Below, one piece after another: positions 1 through 7,678 of a stretch of 64,000 bases of DNA. Both the position numbers and the translations under genes were made by a program. Source of the stretch: JAHRAW01 sp028066695 (GTDB taxonomy: Bacteria; Pseudomonadota; Gammaproteobacteria; Arenicellales; Poriferihabitantaceae); contig OY734803.1 of assembly GCA_963457535.1 (NCBI GenBank), positions 1,984,001-2,048,000 of the forward strand, in the 5' to 3' direction. Below the pieces are notes generated by a model, which had not been told where the DNA came from, ran no database searches, and saw only the letters and a list, made by a program, of their open reading frames with translations. Numbering within the stretch: position 1 is the stretch's first letter; each line of letters opens with the position of its first letter.

Positions 1-208
1 CTACCTCGGCCCGGCCGCGCTGCTGCAGGCGCGCCGCTGGCTCGCCGACAGCCGCGACCAGGCCGACGCCGAGCGCCTCGCGCAACTGGACGACGCGTTC
101 AAACTCTACCGCTGCCACACCATCATGAACTGCACCAAGGCCTGCCCGAAAGGGTTGAACCCGGCGAAAGCGATCGCCGAAATCAAAAAGGCGGTCGCGC
201 GGCGATGA
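1..208 (+). CDS. sdhB: Succinate dehydrogenase iron-sulfur subunit, C-terminal fragment
   Basis: Only the last 68 codons are present; the reading frame enters from the left edge with its first full codon at base 2. The visible part ends in the C-terminal ferredoxin-like domain of SdhB: LYRCHTIMNCTKACPKGLNP carries the spacing of cysteines that ligate the 3Fe-4S and 4Fe-4S clusters, followed by the usual basic tail. SdhB passes electrons from the flavoprotein SdhA to ubiquinone in complex II on the inner face of the cytoplasmic membrane. The SDH flavinylation factor gene follows 21 bases later, which is the normal gammaproteobacterial arrangement. The 5' part and the rest of the sdh operon lie outside the window. 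Confidence 0.95.
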   Translation, partial: YLGPAALLQARRWLADSRDQADAERLAQLDDAFKLYRCHTIMNCTKACPKGLNPAKAIAEIKKAVARR

Positions 209-229
209 AGCGGTGGTGTTGCGGGTGAA

Positions 230-475
230 GTGAGCGGAGAACACAAGCGCAGGCTGTGGCGCTGCCGGCGCGGCTCCAAGGAATTGGATTTGATCTTGTC
301 GGATTTCGCAACCAACCACGCGGCCGCGCTCAGCGCCGATGAGCAGCGCTGTTTTGACCGGTTGCTTGACTGCGCCGACCCGCAACTCAGCGACTGGCTG
401 TGCAATGGCGCGGCGCCGCGCGACCCGGAACTGGCTTCCCTTGTCAAACGAATTCTGTCTTCCCGTCCGGCTTAG
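230..475 (+). CDS. sdhE: FAD assembly factor SdhE
   Basis: This is an 81-residue protein of the YgfY/SdhE family (about 85-90 residues is usual), which promotes covalent attachment of FAD to the succinate dehydrogenase flavoprotein. The family signature RGSKELD near residue 14 matches the conserved RGxxE motif that contacts the flavoprotein, and the remainder has the expected small helical-bundle composition. The start is a GTG at 230, preceded by a purine-rich stretch. It sits directly after sdhB and overlaps the following ygfX-like gene, an arrangement common in Gammaproteobacteria. Expression is presumably from the sdh operon promoter upstream of the window. Confidence 0.92.
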   Translation: MSGEHKRRLWRCRRGSKELDLILSDFATNHAAALSADEQRCFDRLLDCADPQLSDWLCNGAAPRDPELASLVKRILSSRPA

Positions 476-899
476 CGTCTCGCCACGCCCGCTCGGCGCC
501 GCGGTCGTTGCCGCGTATTGCCTGCCGCTGCCGTTGCTGCTGGCCGCGCCGACCGAGTGGGGCGCGCACGGCGCATGGGCGGCGCTCGCTTTCGCCGCGG
601 CCGCATTAACATGGGAGTGGCGGCGGCGGCGCGCCGCGGCCTCGGCGGTCGCGCTTGAGGCGCTGGTGGATTACGGCGGCGGCGAAAACTGGCTGCTGCA
701 CCGCCGCGACGGAAGTTGCGCGCGCGCGCGGCTGTTGGACTGCATGGATTTCGGCGGCTTTTTTCTGCTGCTGGTCGGGCAGAATGGAAAGACCTTTCAT
801 CTGGCCGCGCGCCCGCATGCGCATGACAACGGCGACCGCCACCGCCTGCGCGTGCTGTGGAAATGGGCGCAAAGCCCGCGCGCGCCGCAAAGCGATTAA
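441..899 (+). CDS. YgfX-like membrane protein next to sdhE
   Basis: A 152-residue protein if translation starts at the TTG at 441, which overlaps the end of sdhE by 35 bases. Upstream in-frame ATGs would give an implausibly long overlap. The start gives MSNEFCLPVRLSVSPRPLGA, then two hydrophobic segments (about residues 18-35 and 38-52), an RRRR stop-transfer stretch and a mostly soluble C-terminal part. Length, membrane topology and position match the YgfX/CptA family (PF07254), inner-membrane proteins encoded beside SdhE. In E. coli this family was reported to affect cell shape through MreB and FtsZ and was proposed as a toxin partner, but that role is debated. Identification rests on synteny and topology more than on sequence motifs. 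Confidence 0.7.
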   Translation: MSNEFCLPVRLSVSPRPLGAAVVAAYCLPLPLLLAAPTEWGAHGAWAALAFAAAALTWEWRRRRAAASAVALEALVDYGGGENWLLHRRDGSCARARLLDCMDFGGFFLLLVGQNGKTFHLAARPHAHDNGDRHRLRVLWKWAQSPRAPQSD

Positions 900-904
900 G
901 AAAA

Positions 905-2524
905 TTACGGCGATAAAATCGTGGCGCGCGCCGCGCGCGCCGAGCGCTTCGGGTGGTCGCGCATGCTGTGCAGTCCGCGGCTCTCCTTGCGCGACATCGC
1001 GCTGCGCACGATCAACTCGGCGACCTGCGCCAGATTGCGCAGTTCAATCAGGTCGTTGCTGATACGAAACTTCCCGTAGAAATCGCGGATCTCCTCGCGC
1101 AACAGCGCGATGCGCCGCGCCGCGCGCGTCAGCCGTTTTTCGGTGCGCACGATGCCGACATAGTCCCACATGCAGCGGCGCAACTCGTCCCAGTTGTGCG
1201 CGACCACGATGCGCTCGTCCGGGTCGGTGACGCGGCTTTCATCCCATTGCGGCGGCGGCGCAAATTTGCGCGCGGCGTCCGCGCCGGCGGCGATGCGCGC
1301 GGCGCAGGATTCGGCGAGCACCAGGCATTCCAGCAGCGAATTGCTCGCCAGCCGGTTGGCGCCGTGCAGGCCGGTGCAGCCGGTCTCGCCGATTGCGTAG
1401 AGATTGCCGATGTCGGTGCGCCCGTCCAAATCGGTGACCACGCCGCCGCAGGTGTAATGCGCGGCCGGCACCACCGGCAGCGGCTCGCGCGTCATGTCCA
1501 GGCCGAGTTCGCGGCATCGCGCCGAGATGGTCGGAAAGTGCCGGCGAATGAATGAGGCCGGGCGGTGGCTGATGTCCAGGTAGACGTTGTCGCAGCCGTT
1601 GATTTTCATTTCCAAATCTATCGCGCGCGCCACGATGTCGCGCGGCGCGAGTTCGGCGCGGCGGTCGTATTTCGGCATGAAGCGCCGGCCGTCGGCGTGC
1701 ACCAACTTGCCGCCCTCGCCGCGCACCGCCTCGGAAATCAAAAACGATTTCGCGTGCGGGTGGTAGAGGCAGGTCGGGTGGAACTGCACGAATTCCATGT
1801 TGGCGACGCGGCAGCCGGCGCGCCAGGCCATGGCGATGCCGTCGCCGGTGGAGGTGTCCGGGTTGCTGGTGTAAAGGTAGGCCTTGCTCGCGCCGCCGGT
1901 GGCGAGCGCCAGATGCGCGCAGGGCAGCGCGATCGCGCGCTTGCGCCGCAGGTCGTATGCATAGACGCCGGTGCAGTCGCGGTTTGTGCCGGCGCCGCGT
2001 TTTGCCGCGCGTTTTGCCGTCCGCCTGGAAGTGATCAGATCTATCGCGATGTGGTTTTCCATCAGCCGAATGCGCGGGTGTTTTCGCACCATCTGCTCCA
2101 GCGTCACTTCCACCGCGGCGCCGGTCGCGTCGGCGGCATGAATCACGCGGCGGTGGCTGTGCCCGCCCTCGCGCGCCAGATGAAACTCGCGGCGCGCGCG
2201 GCCGCCGCGCCGGCTGAAACTTACGCCGCGCTCCACCAGCCAGCGAATCGCGCGCGGCGCGTTGGTGACCACGAATTCCACGCTGCGCCGGTCGCACAGC
2301 CCACCGCCGGCCTCAATGGTGTCTTTAATGTGCGCGCGAAAGGAGTCGTCCTCGCCGAGCACCGCGGCGATGCCGCCCTGCGCGTAGCGCGTGGAGCCTT
2401 CGTCCAGCACCGACTTGGACAGGATGGTCGCGCCGATGCCGCGCTCCGCGAGCCGCAGCGCCAGCGACAGGCCGGCGAGACCGCCGCCGATGATGATGAC
2501 CGGATTGAAGGCCGGGGAGGGCAT
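905..2524 (-). CDS. nadB: L-aspartate oxidase
   Basis: A 539-residue flavoenzyme that oxidises L-aspartate to iminoaspartate, the first step of de novo NAD synthesis in the cytoplasm. The N-terminal dinucleotide-binding motif GGGLAG lies at residues 13-18. RYAQGGIAAVLGEDDS and the C-terminal FAD-binding stretch GETGCTGLHGANRLASNSLL are typical of NadB and of the SdhA/FrdA superfamily. Length matches the family (about 530-540), and the capping and C-terminal helical domains are complete. It is the last gene of a minus-strand cluster with DUF934 and sulfite reductase genes, 77 bases after the DUF934 stop. Its 3' end faces the end of the ygfX-like gene only five bases away. Confidence 0.95.
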   Translation of the reverse strand: MPSPAFNPVIIIGGGLAGLSLALRLAERGIGATILSKSVLDEGSTRYAQGGIAAVLGEDDSFRAHIKDTIEAGGGLCDRRSVEFVVTNAPRAIRWLVERGVSFSRRGGRARREFHLAREGGHSHRRVIHAADATGAAVEVTLEQMVRKHPRIRLMENHIAIDLITSRRTAKRAAKRGAGTNRDCTGVYAYDLRRKRAIALPCAHLALATGGASKAYLYTSNPDTSTGDGIAMAWRAGCRVANMEFVQFHPTCLYHPHAKSFLISEAVRGEGGKLVHADGRRFMPKYDRRAELAPRDIVARAIDLEMKINGCDNVYLDISHRPASFIRRHFPTISARCRELGLDMTREPLPVVPAAHYTCGGVVTDLDGRTDIGNLYAIGETGCTGLHGANRLASNSLLECLVLAESCAARIAAGADAARKFAPPPQWDESRVTDPDERIVVAHNWDELRRCMWDYVGIVRTEKRLTRAARRIALLREEIRDFYGKFRISNDLIELRNLAQVAELIVRSAMSRKESRGLHSMRDHPKRSARAARATILSP

Positions 2525-2601
2525 GGGCTGAGTGTCGCCGGCAGGGCGGACCGGGCGGTCCGCGCCGGGCGACGCGCGATTTTACCGCGCGCGGCGCGCG
2601 C

Positions 2602-3051
2602 TTATTCGGCGCGCGGCGGCGCGTTTCCGTTCAGCGGGTAATACGCGGTGATTTCCGAAAATGCCGCAAGCGCGGCTTCGGGGTCTTCGCCGTCGGCGAG
2701 TTGGTAGGCGTCAATGCCGCAGCGTTCCATCAGCGGCAGGTTGTCGCGGTGCGCGCCGAGCGCGCGAATTTCGCCGCGAAAACCGCGGCGGCGCAATTCC
2801 ACCGCCTGGCTGTAACCGCGCCCTTCGTTGAAACTTGGAAACTCCAGCGCGATCAAATCGGCGGCGGCGAGGTCGGCGTCGGCGAGCGACGCGACTTCGT
2901 CTTCGGGCGCGAGCAGCAGGCCGGCGCGCGCGCCGGAAGACGCGGCGCGCAATTCGCGAAAGCGCGCGAGCGGCAGAATGGCGCGGCCGTCGCCGCCGCC
3001 GTCAAGCCGCCACCGGTTCCGGATGAGTTTGCGGTTTTTGATGATCCGCAT
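2602..3051 (-). CDS. DUF934 family protein
   Basis: A 149-residue protein matching the DUF934 family, which is almost always encoded beside assimilatory sulfite reductase in proteobacteria and is assumed to help sulfite reduction in an undefined way. The chosen start (MRIIKNRKLIRNRW) fits family N-termini and overlaps the reductase stop by 50 bases, implying translational coupling. Seen in sequence: LADADLAAADLIALEFPSFN and a conserved-looking GRGYSQAVELRRRGFRGEIRA block in the middle of the protein. No cofactor motif or membrane segment is visible. Its presence supports sulfite rather than nitrite as the substrate of the neighbour. In many genomes cysH follows; here nadB follows instead. Confidence 0.85.
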   Translation of the reverse strand: MRIIKNRKLIRNRWRLDGGGDGRAILPLARFRELRAASSGARAGLLLAPEDEVASLADADLAAADLIALEFPSFNEGRGYSQAVELRRRGFRGEIRALGAHRDNLPLMERCGIDAYQLADGEDPEAALAAFSEITAYYPLNGNAPPRAE

Positions 3052-4765
3052 ACACCCTCTCACGAAACGGCGCCACGCCGGCGCGGCGCACGCACTCAAG
3101 GAACTTTTCGCCGGGCAGGCGCAATTCCAGGTAAGTCTCCAGAAGTTTTTCTATGCATTCGGCGACGCGCGCGCGCGCGATCGCCGGGCCGAGGCGCTCG
3201 CCGATGCGCGCATCGTCGCCGGCCGAGCCGCCGAGCGTGATCTGAAACCACTCCTCGCCTTTTTTATCCACGCCGAGGATGCCGATGTGGCCGGCGTGGT
3301 GGTGGCCGCAGGCGTTCATGCAGCCGGACATTTTCAACTGCACTTCGCCGATGTCGCACAGGCGGTCAAGGTCGCCGATGCGCGCGTTGATTTGTTTCGC
3401 GATCGGAATCGTGGAAGTGTTGGCGAGCGAGCAGTAGTCCATGCCCGGGCAGCAGATCATGTCATTTAAGGTGCCGATGTTCGGCGTCGCCAGATGCAGG
3501 CGGTGCAGCGCGCGCCACAGTTCCGGCAGGTCTTCCGCATGCACATGCGGAAGCGCGAGATTCTGCAGGTGGCTGACGCGGATTTCGCCGCCGGCATAGT
3601 CGTCGGCGATTTGCGCCAGCGCGTCCATGCGCGCGGCCTCCAAGTCGCCCGGCGGCGCGCCCGGCGCTTTTAAGGAAATGTGCACGATGCGCATGTTCGG
3701 GTCGCGGTGCGCCTCGGTGTTGCGCGCGCGCCAGCGCAAAAACTCGGCGCCGGCGGCCGGAAGAACATGCGGCGTTTTTTGGTTTGCGCGGTCCTTTTGT
3801 TTTTTCGGCGGCGCGGTGAAAAACGGCGCGGTGAAAAACGATTTTGCGCGGGCGATTTCCTCTTCGCCAAGCCGCGGCGCGCGCGCATCGCGCCACACCG
3901 CGTCCACTTTTTCGCGGAACGCGTCTATGCCGAGATCGTTCACCAGAATTTTGATGCGCGAACGGTATTTGTGGTCGCGCCGCCCGTAGAGATTGTAGAC
4001 GCGCAAAATCGCCTGCAAATACGCCGGCAAGTCCGCGCTGTCCAGCGATTCCCGAATGACTTTTCCGATGACCGGCGTGCGCCCCATGCCGCCGCCGACC
4101 AGCACGCGAAAATGCGTTCGCCCGGCCGCATCGTGATGCAGGCGCAGTCCGATGTCGTGCCACCGCACCGCCGCGCGGTCGGCGCGCGCGCCGCTGACCG
4201 CGATCTTAAATTTGCGCGGCAGCCAGTTAAATTCCGGGTGCAGCGTCGACCACTGGCGAATCAACTCGCACCACGGGCGCGGGTCTTCAATTTCGTCTCC
4301 GGCCGCGCCGGCCAGATGGTCGGCGGTGATGTTGCGCACGCAATTTCCGCTGGTCTGAATCGCATGCATGCCGACTTCGGCGAGGCGCGCCAAAATCTCC
4401 GGCACATCCGCGAGTTCCGGCCAGTTGAACTGGATGTTCTGGCGCGTGGTAAAGTGGCCGAAACCTCGGTCAAAGTCGCGCGCGATTTCGGCGAGTTTGC
4501 GAAGTTGCGCGCTGCTCAGCACGCCGTAGGGAATCGCCACGCGCAGCATGTGGGCGTGGCGCTGGCGGTAGAGGCCGTTGCGCAGCCGCAGGTGCTGAAA
4601 GTGCCCGGCGTCAAGCGCGCCGTCCTGAAAGCGCGCCACCTGCCCGCCGAATTGGCGGGCGCGCTCGGCGAGCAGTTTGCGGTCGTTTTTGCCGTATTGA
4701 TACACTTGCGAACCGGGGGGGACTGGGGGGAAAGCACCGGGGGGTAGTGCGATTCCGGGCATCAT
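3002..4765 (-). CDS. Nitrite/sulfite reductase haemoprotein (siroheme, 4Fe-4S)
   Basis: A cytoplasmic siroheme enzyme that reduces sulfite to sulfide (six electrons), or possibly nitrite to ammonia. It contains two ferredoxin-like half-domains and the siroheme/4Fe-4S domains: FGHFTTRQNIQFNWPEL, TSGNCVRNIT, then CCPGMDYCSL and SGCMNACGHHHAGHIG, supplying the cluster cysteines in the C-x5-C and C-x3-C pattern. The sequence resembles the single-subunit CysI-like proteins found with DUF934. An ATG at 4765 gives 587 residues, but the extra N-terminus is a proline-rich stretch; family similarity begins near the GTG at 4705 (VYQYGKND), which may be the true start. It heads a minus-strand unit with DUF934 and nadB and is divergent from an Lrp-type regulator. 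Confidence 0.88.
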   Translation of the reverse strand: MMPGIALPPGAFPPVPPGSQVYQYGKNDRKLLAERARQFGGQVARFQDGALDAGHFQHLRLRNGLYRQRHAHMLRVAIPYGVLSSAQLRKLAEIARDFDRGFGHFTTRQNIQFNWPELADVPEILARLAEVGMHAIQTSGNCVRNITADHLAGAAGDEIEDPRPWCELIRQWSTLHPEFNWLPRKFKIAVSGARADRAAVRWHDIGLRLHHDAAGRTHFRVLVGGGMGRTPVIGKVIRESLDSADLPAYLQAILRVYNLYGRRDHKYRSRIKILVNDLGIDAFREKVDAVWRDARAPRLGEEEIARAKSFFTAPFFTAPPKKQKDRANQKTPHVLPAAGAEFLRWRARNTEAHRDPNMRIVHISLKAPGAPPGDLEAARMDALAQIADDYAGGEIRVSHLQNLALPHVHAEDLPELWRALHRLHLATPNIGTLNDMICCPGMDYCSLANTSTIPIAKQINARIGDLDRLCDIGEVQLKMSGCMNACGHHHAGHIGILGVDKKGEEWFQITLGGSAGDDARIGERLGPAIARARVAECIEKLLETYLELRLPGEKFLECVRRAGVAPFRERVYADHQKPQTHPEPVAA

Positions 4766-4820
4766 GCGGGGGCGCGCGCAAAAAAGCAAGGGGAAATAGA
4801 AAATAATACTATTTATGCGG

Positions 4821-4826
4821 TATAAT
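4821..4826 (+). promoter_or_regulatory. Consensus -10 hexamer upstream of the Lrp-type gene
   Basis: A perfect TATAAT lies in the AT-rich divergent spacer between the reductase gene and the regulator gene. No good -35 is visible 17 bases upstream (AGAAAA). The first in-frame ATG (4825) is part of this hexamer, so a transcript from here would begin near 4833 and translation must start downstream, at 4855. Confidence 0.5.
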
Positions 4827-4854
4827 GCGCGTCCCCATAGAAAACATCACTGAA

Positions 4855-5331
4855 ATGAGCGAATCCAAAGAAAATTTCACCATTGACAGCGTAGACCGCA
4901 AAATTTTGTATCACCTGCAAAATGATGCGGATCTGACCATCAAAGAAATCGCGCAAAAGGTGCATTTGTCGCCGACGCCGTGCTGGAAGCGCATCCAGCG
5001 CCTTGAGGACGCCGGCGTCATCCGCGCGCGCGTCGCGCTGCTCGACCCGGCGAAAGTCGGCGCCGGCGTCACCGTGTTCATCGCCGTGCGCACCGACCAG
5101 CACAACATTGAGTGGAGCGAAAAATTCGCGCGCGAGATGAAGAGCATTCCGGAAGTCATGGAGATCTACCGCATGAGCGGCACGGTGGATTACCTGCTGC
5201 GCGTGGTGGTGCCGGACATCGCCGCGTTCGACCGGATCTACAAAACCATCATCGGCCGCGTTTCGCTGACCGATGTCACCTCCATGTTCGCGATGGAGCA
5301 GATGAAATACACCACCGCGCTACCGGTGTAA
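4855..5331 (+). CDS. Lrp/AsnC family transcriptional regulator
   Basis: A 158-residue regulator with the usual two parts: an N-terminal winged helix-turn-helix (LQNDADLTIKEIAQKVHLSP followed by a WKRIQRLEDAGVI recognition helix) and a C-terminal RAM/AsnC ligand-binding domain (IPEVMEIYRMSGTVDYLLRV). Such proteins form dimers to octamers, bind amino acids and act as activators or repressors. ATG 4855 is preferred over 4825 because the earlier ATG is embedded in a consensus -10 element. Divergent placement suggests it could control the reductase cluster, but no effector can be read from the sequence. The final TAMPV-type end and length are normal for the family. Confidence 0.9.
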   Translation: MSESKENFTIDSVDRKILYHLQNDADLTIKEIAQKVHLSPTPCWKRIQRLEDAGVIRARVALLDPAKVGAGVTVFIAVRTDQHNIEWSEKFAREMKSIPEVMEIYRMSGTVDYLLRVVVPDIAAFDRIYKTIIGRVSLTDVTSMFAMEQMKYTTALPV

Positions 5332-5366
5332 AATGCCGCGGCGCGCACGCCGCGCCAAATGAAACC

Positions 5367-5891
5367 ATGCCAAAAATTCTCGTCCTGCACGGCCCGAACT
5401 TAAACTTGCTGGGCGCGCGCGAACCGCACATTTACGGCGGCGCCAGCCTGGCCGACATTGACGGCCGCCTGCGCGCGCTCGCCGCCGACGCGCGGCACGA
5501 CCTGGCCTGCCGCCAGAGCAACGCCGAGGGCGAAATGGTGGACTGGGTGCAGCAGGCCGGCGACGACGGCGTGGACTTCATTCTCATCAACCCGGCCGCG
5601 TTCACCCACACCAGCGTCGCGATTCGCGACGCGCTCGCCGCGGCCGGAATTCCGTTCATTGAAATTCACCTTTCCAATGTGCATGCGCGCGAGGAATTTC
5701 GGCGGCGCTCGTATTTTTCCGACCTCGCGGTCGGCGTGATTACCGGGCTCGGCGCGCGCGGGTATGAATTCGCCTACCGCGCCGCGGCCGCCTATCTGGA
5801 AGAATCCGGCAATTCCGGCGCGAGAAAACGCATGCGCCCGACGCAATCTTCACACTCCGAGACCCATGAACATGGACCTGCGCAAGATTAA
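5367..5891 (+). CDS. aroQ: 3-dehydroquinate dehydratase, type II
   Basis: This enzyme dehydrates 3-dehydroquinate to 3-dehydroshikimate in the shikimate pathway. The opening ILVLHGPNLNLLGAREPHIYG is the diagnostic type II motif including the catalytic tyrosine. INPAAFTHTSVAIRDAL and EIHLSNVHAREEFRRRSYFS supply the remaining active-site residues, the latter with the catalytic histidine and arginine. Type II enzymes are usually about 145-150 residues; this one is 174, because a hydrophilic tail of some 25 residues follows the last conserved helix and runs into accB, overlapping it by 26 bases. The aroQ-accB-accC order is the typical gammaproteobacterial operon. Confidence 0.95.
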   Translation: MPKILVLHGPNLNLLGAREPHIYGGASLADIDGRLRALAADARHDLACRQSNAEGEMVDWVQQAGDDGVDFILINPAAFTHTSVAIRDALAAAGIPFIEIHLSNVHAREEFRRRSYFSDLAVGVITGLGARGYEFAYRAAAAYLEESGNSGARKRMRPTQSSHSETHEHGPAQD

Positions 5892-6324
5892 AAAACTGAT
5901 CGAGTTGCTCGAGGAATCGGCGCTCAACGAAATCGAAATCACCGAAGGCGACAACACCATCCGCCTGAACCGCGCGCGCCCGGCGTCGTCCGCGCCGCCA
6001 CCGCCCGCGGTGCCGGTCGCGCCGGTTGTTCCCGCGGCGGCCGCCCCGGCGGCGCCCGCGCCCGCATCCGATGCGCCGGGCGACACCGTGGTCTCGCCGC
6101 TGGTCGGCACTTTCTACGACGCGCCGTCGCCGCAGGACTCTCCCTATGTGCGCATCGGCGCCGAAGTCCGCAAGGGCGACACGCTGTGCCTGATAGAGGC
6201 GATGAAAACCTACAACCAACTGGAAGCCGAGTTCGCCGGCACGGTGCGCGCCATCCACAAAAACAGCGGAGACCCGGTGGAATACGGCGAGCCGCTGTTC
6301 GTGATTGAACGCCGCGATGGCTGA
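5866..6324 (+). CDS. accB: Biotin carboxyl carrier protein of acetyl-CoA carboxylase
   Basis: A 152-residue BCCP that carries carboxybiotin between AccC and the AccAD transferase in fatty-acid synthesis. Residues 1-35 form the conserved N-terminal segment (DLRKIKKLIELLEESALNEI), followed by a Pro/Ala linker (about 39-70) and the biotinyl domain with its thumb (SPLVGTFYDAPSPQ). The biotin lysine is K114 in EAMKTYN; the residue after the lysine is Thr where many BCCPs have Met. Start at ATG 5866, with a second candidate at 5872 giving MDLRK, closer to the E. coli N-terminus. The stop overlaps the accC start by eight bases. Confidence 0.96.
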   Translation: MNMDLRKIKKLIELLEESALNEIEITEGDNTIRLNRARPASSAPPPPAVPVAPVVPAAAAPAAPAPASDAPGDTVVSPLVGTFYDAPSPQDSPYVRIGAEVRKGDTLCLIEAMKTYNQLEAEFAGTVRAIHKNSGDPVEYGEPLFVIERRDG

Positions 6325-7678
6325 GACCAAATCCATCAAAAAGATGGTCATCGCCAACCGCGGTGAAATCGCGCTGCGCATTCTGCGCGCCTGCCGCCGC
6401 CTCGGCATTCGCACCGTGGCGCTGCATTCCGAAGCCGACGGCGACGCGAAATATGTGCGCCTCGCCGACGAGTCGGTGTGCATCGGGCCGGCGCCGGCCG
6501 CGCGGAGTTATTTGGACGGCGCGGCGGTGATCGCCGCGGCCGAGGTGACTTCGGCGCAGGCGATTCACCCGGGTTACGGATTTCTCGCGGAGAACGCGGC
6601 GTTCGCCGAGCAGGTTGAGCGCAGCGGTTTTATTTTTGTCGGGCCGCGCCCCGAGACCATTCGCGTGATGGGCGACAAAGTCTCGGCGATTCGCGCCATG
6701 CGCGAGGCCGGCGTGCCCTGCGTTCCCGGCTCCGACGGCGCGCTTCCGGAATCGCCGGAAGAGGCCGCGCGCATCGCCGACAAAATCGGCTTTCCGCTGC
6801 TGGTCAAATCCTCCGGCGGCGGCGGCGGCAAGGGCATGCGCGTGGTGCATGCGCGCGCGCAACTGCAGGAAGCCTGCGCGCTGACGCGCCAGGAAGCCGC
6901 GGCCGCGTTCGGCAACGACGAAATCTATCTGGAGAGTTTTCTCGCCGCGCCGCGGCATGTGGAATTTCAGGTGCTCGCCGACGCGCACGGCGGCGCCATC
7001 CACCTCGGCGAGCGCGACTGTTCCATGCAGCGCCGCCACCAAAAACTCATTGAAGAGGCGCCGGCGCCCGGCATCAGTGAGGAGCAGCGGCGCGAAGTCG
7101 GCGCGAAGTGCGCCGAAGCCTGCCGAAAAATTAATTACCGCGGCGCCGGCACTTTTGAATTCCTATACGAGAACGGCGAGTTTTTTTTCATCGAGATGAA
7201 CACGCGCATTCAAGTGGAGCATCCGGTCACCGAGATGGTCACCGGCATTGACCTGCTGCAGCAGCAAATTCGCATCGCCGACGGGCAGCCGCTGCCGTTC
7301 GCGCAGGAGGACATTCGCATGCGCGGCCACGCCTTTGAATGCCGCATCAACGCCGAGGACCCGGAAACTTTCATGCCCTCGCCGGGGCGCATCACGCAAT
7401 ACCACATGGCCGGCGGACCCGGCGTGCGCATTGATTCGCATGTCTACGCCAATTACGTGGTGCCGCCTTATTATGATTCCATGGTGGCGAAGGTGATCAC
7501 CCACGGCGAGCACCGCGATGAGGCGCTGGCGCGCATGAACGGCGCGCTGTGGGAAATGGTGGTGGACGGCATCAAGACCAACCTGCCGCTGCAGCGCGAA
7601 CTGACCGCGGACGAGGTGTTCGTGCGCGGCGGGCAGGATATTCACTATCTGGAAAACAAACTGCGGGAGCGCGCGTGA
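6317..7678 (+). CDS. accC: Acetyl-CoA carboxylase, biotin carboxylase subunit
   Basis: A 453-residue ATP-grasp enzyme that carboxylates the biotin of AccB with bicarbonate and ATP. Visible features are the N-terminal KKMVIANRGEIALRILRAC, the glycine-rich ATP loop KSSGGGGGKGMRVV, the catalytic region ERDCSMQRRHQKLIEEAP, and EMNTRIQVEHPVTEMVTGID with the bicarbonate-site Glu and Arg. Length is normal (449 in E. coli). ATG 6317 is chosen over an upstream TTG because it overlaps the accB stop, as expected for coupled subunits. A second, longer biotin carboxylase for propionyl-CoA lies at 59393. Confidence 0.97.
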   Translation: MAETKSIKKMVIANRGEIALRILRACRRLGIRTVALHSEADGDAKYVRLADESVCIGPAPAARSYLDGAAVIAAAEVTSAQAIHPGYGFLAENAAFAEQVERSGFIFVGPRPETIRVMGDKVSAIRAMREAGVPCVPGSDGALPESPEEAARIADKIGFPLLVKSSGGGGGKGMRVVHARAQLQEACALTRQEAAAAFGNDEIYLESFLAAPRHVEFQVLADAHGGAIHLGERDCSMQRRHQKLIEEAPAPGISEEQRREVGAKCAEACRKINYRGAGTFEFLYENGEFFFIEMNTRIQVEHPVTEMVTGIDLLQQQIRIADGQPLPFAQEDIRMRGHAFECRINAEDPETFMPSPGRITQYHMAGGPGVRIDSHVYANYVVPPYYDSMVAKVITHGEHRDEALARMNGALWEMVVDGIKTNLPLQRELTADEVFVRGGQDIHYLENKLRERA

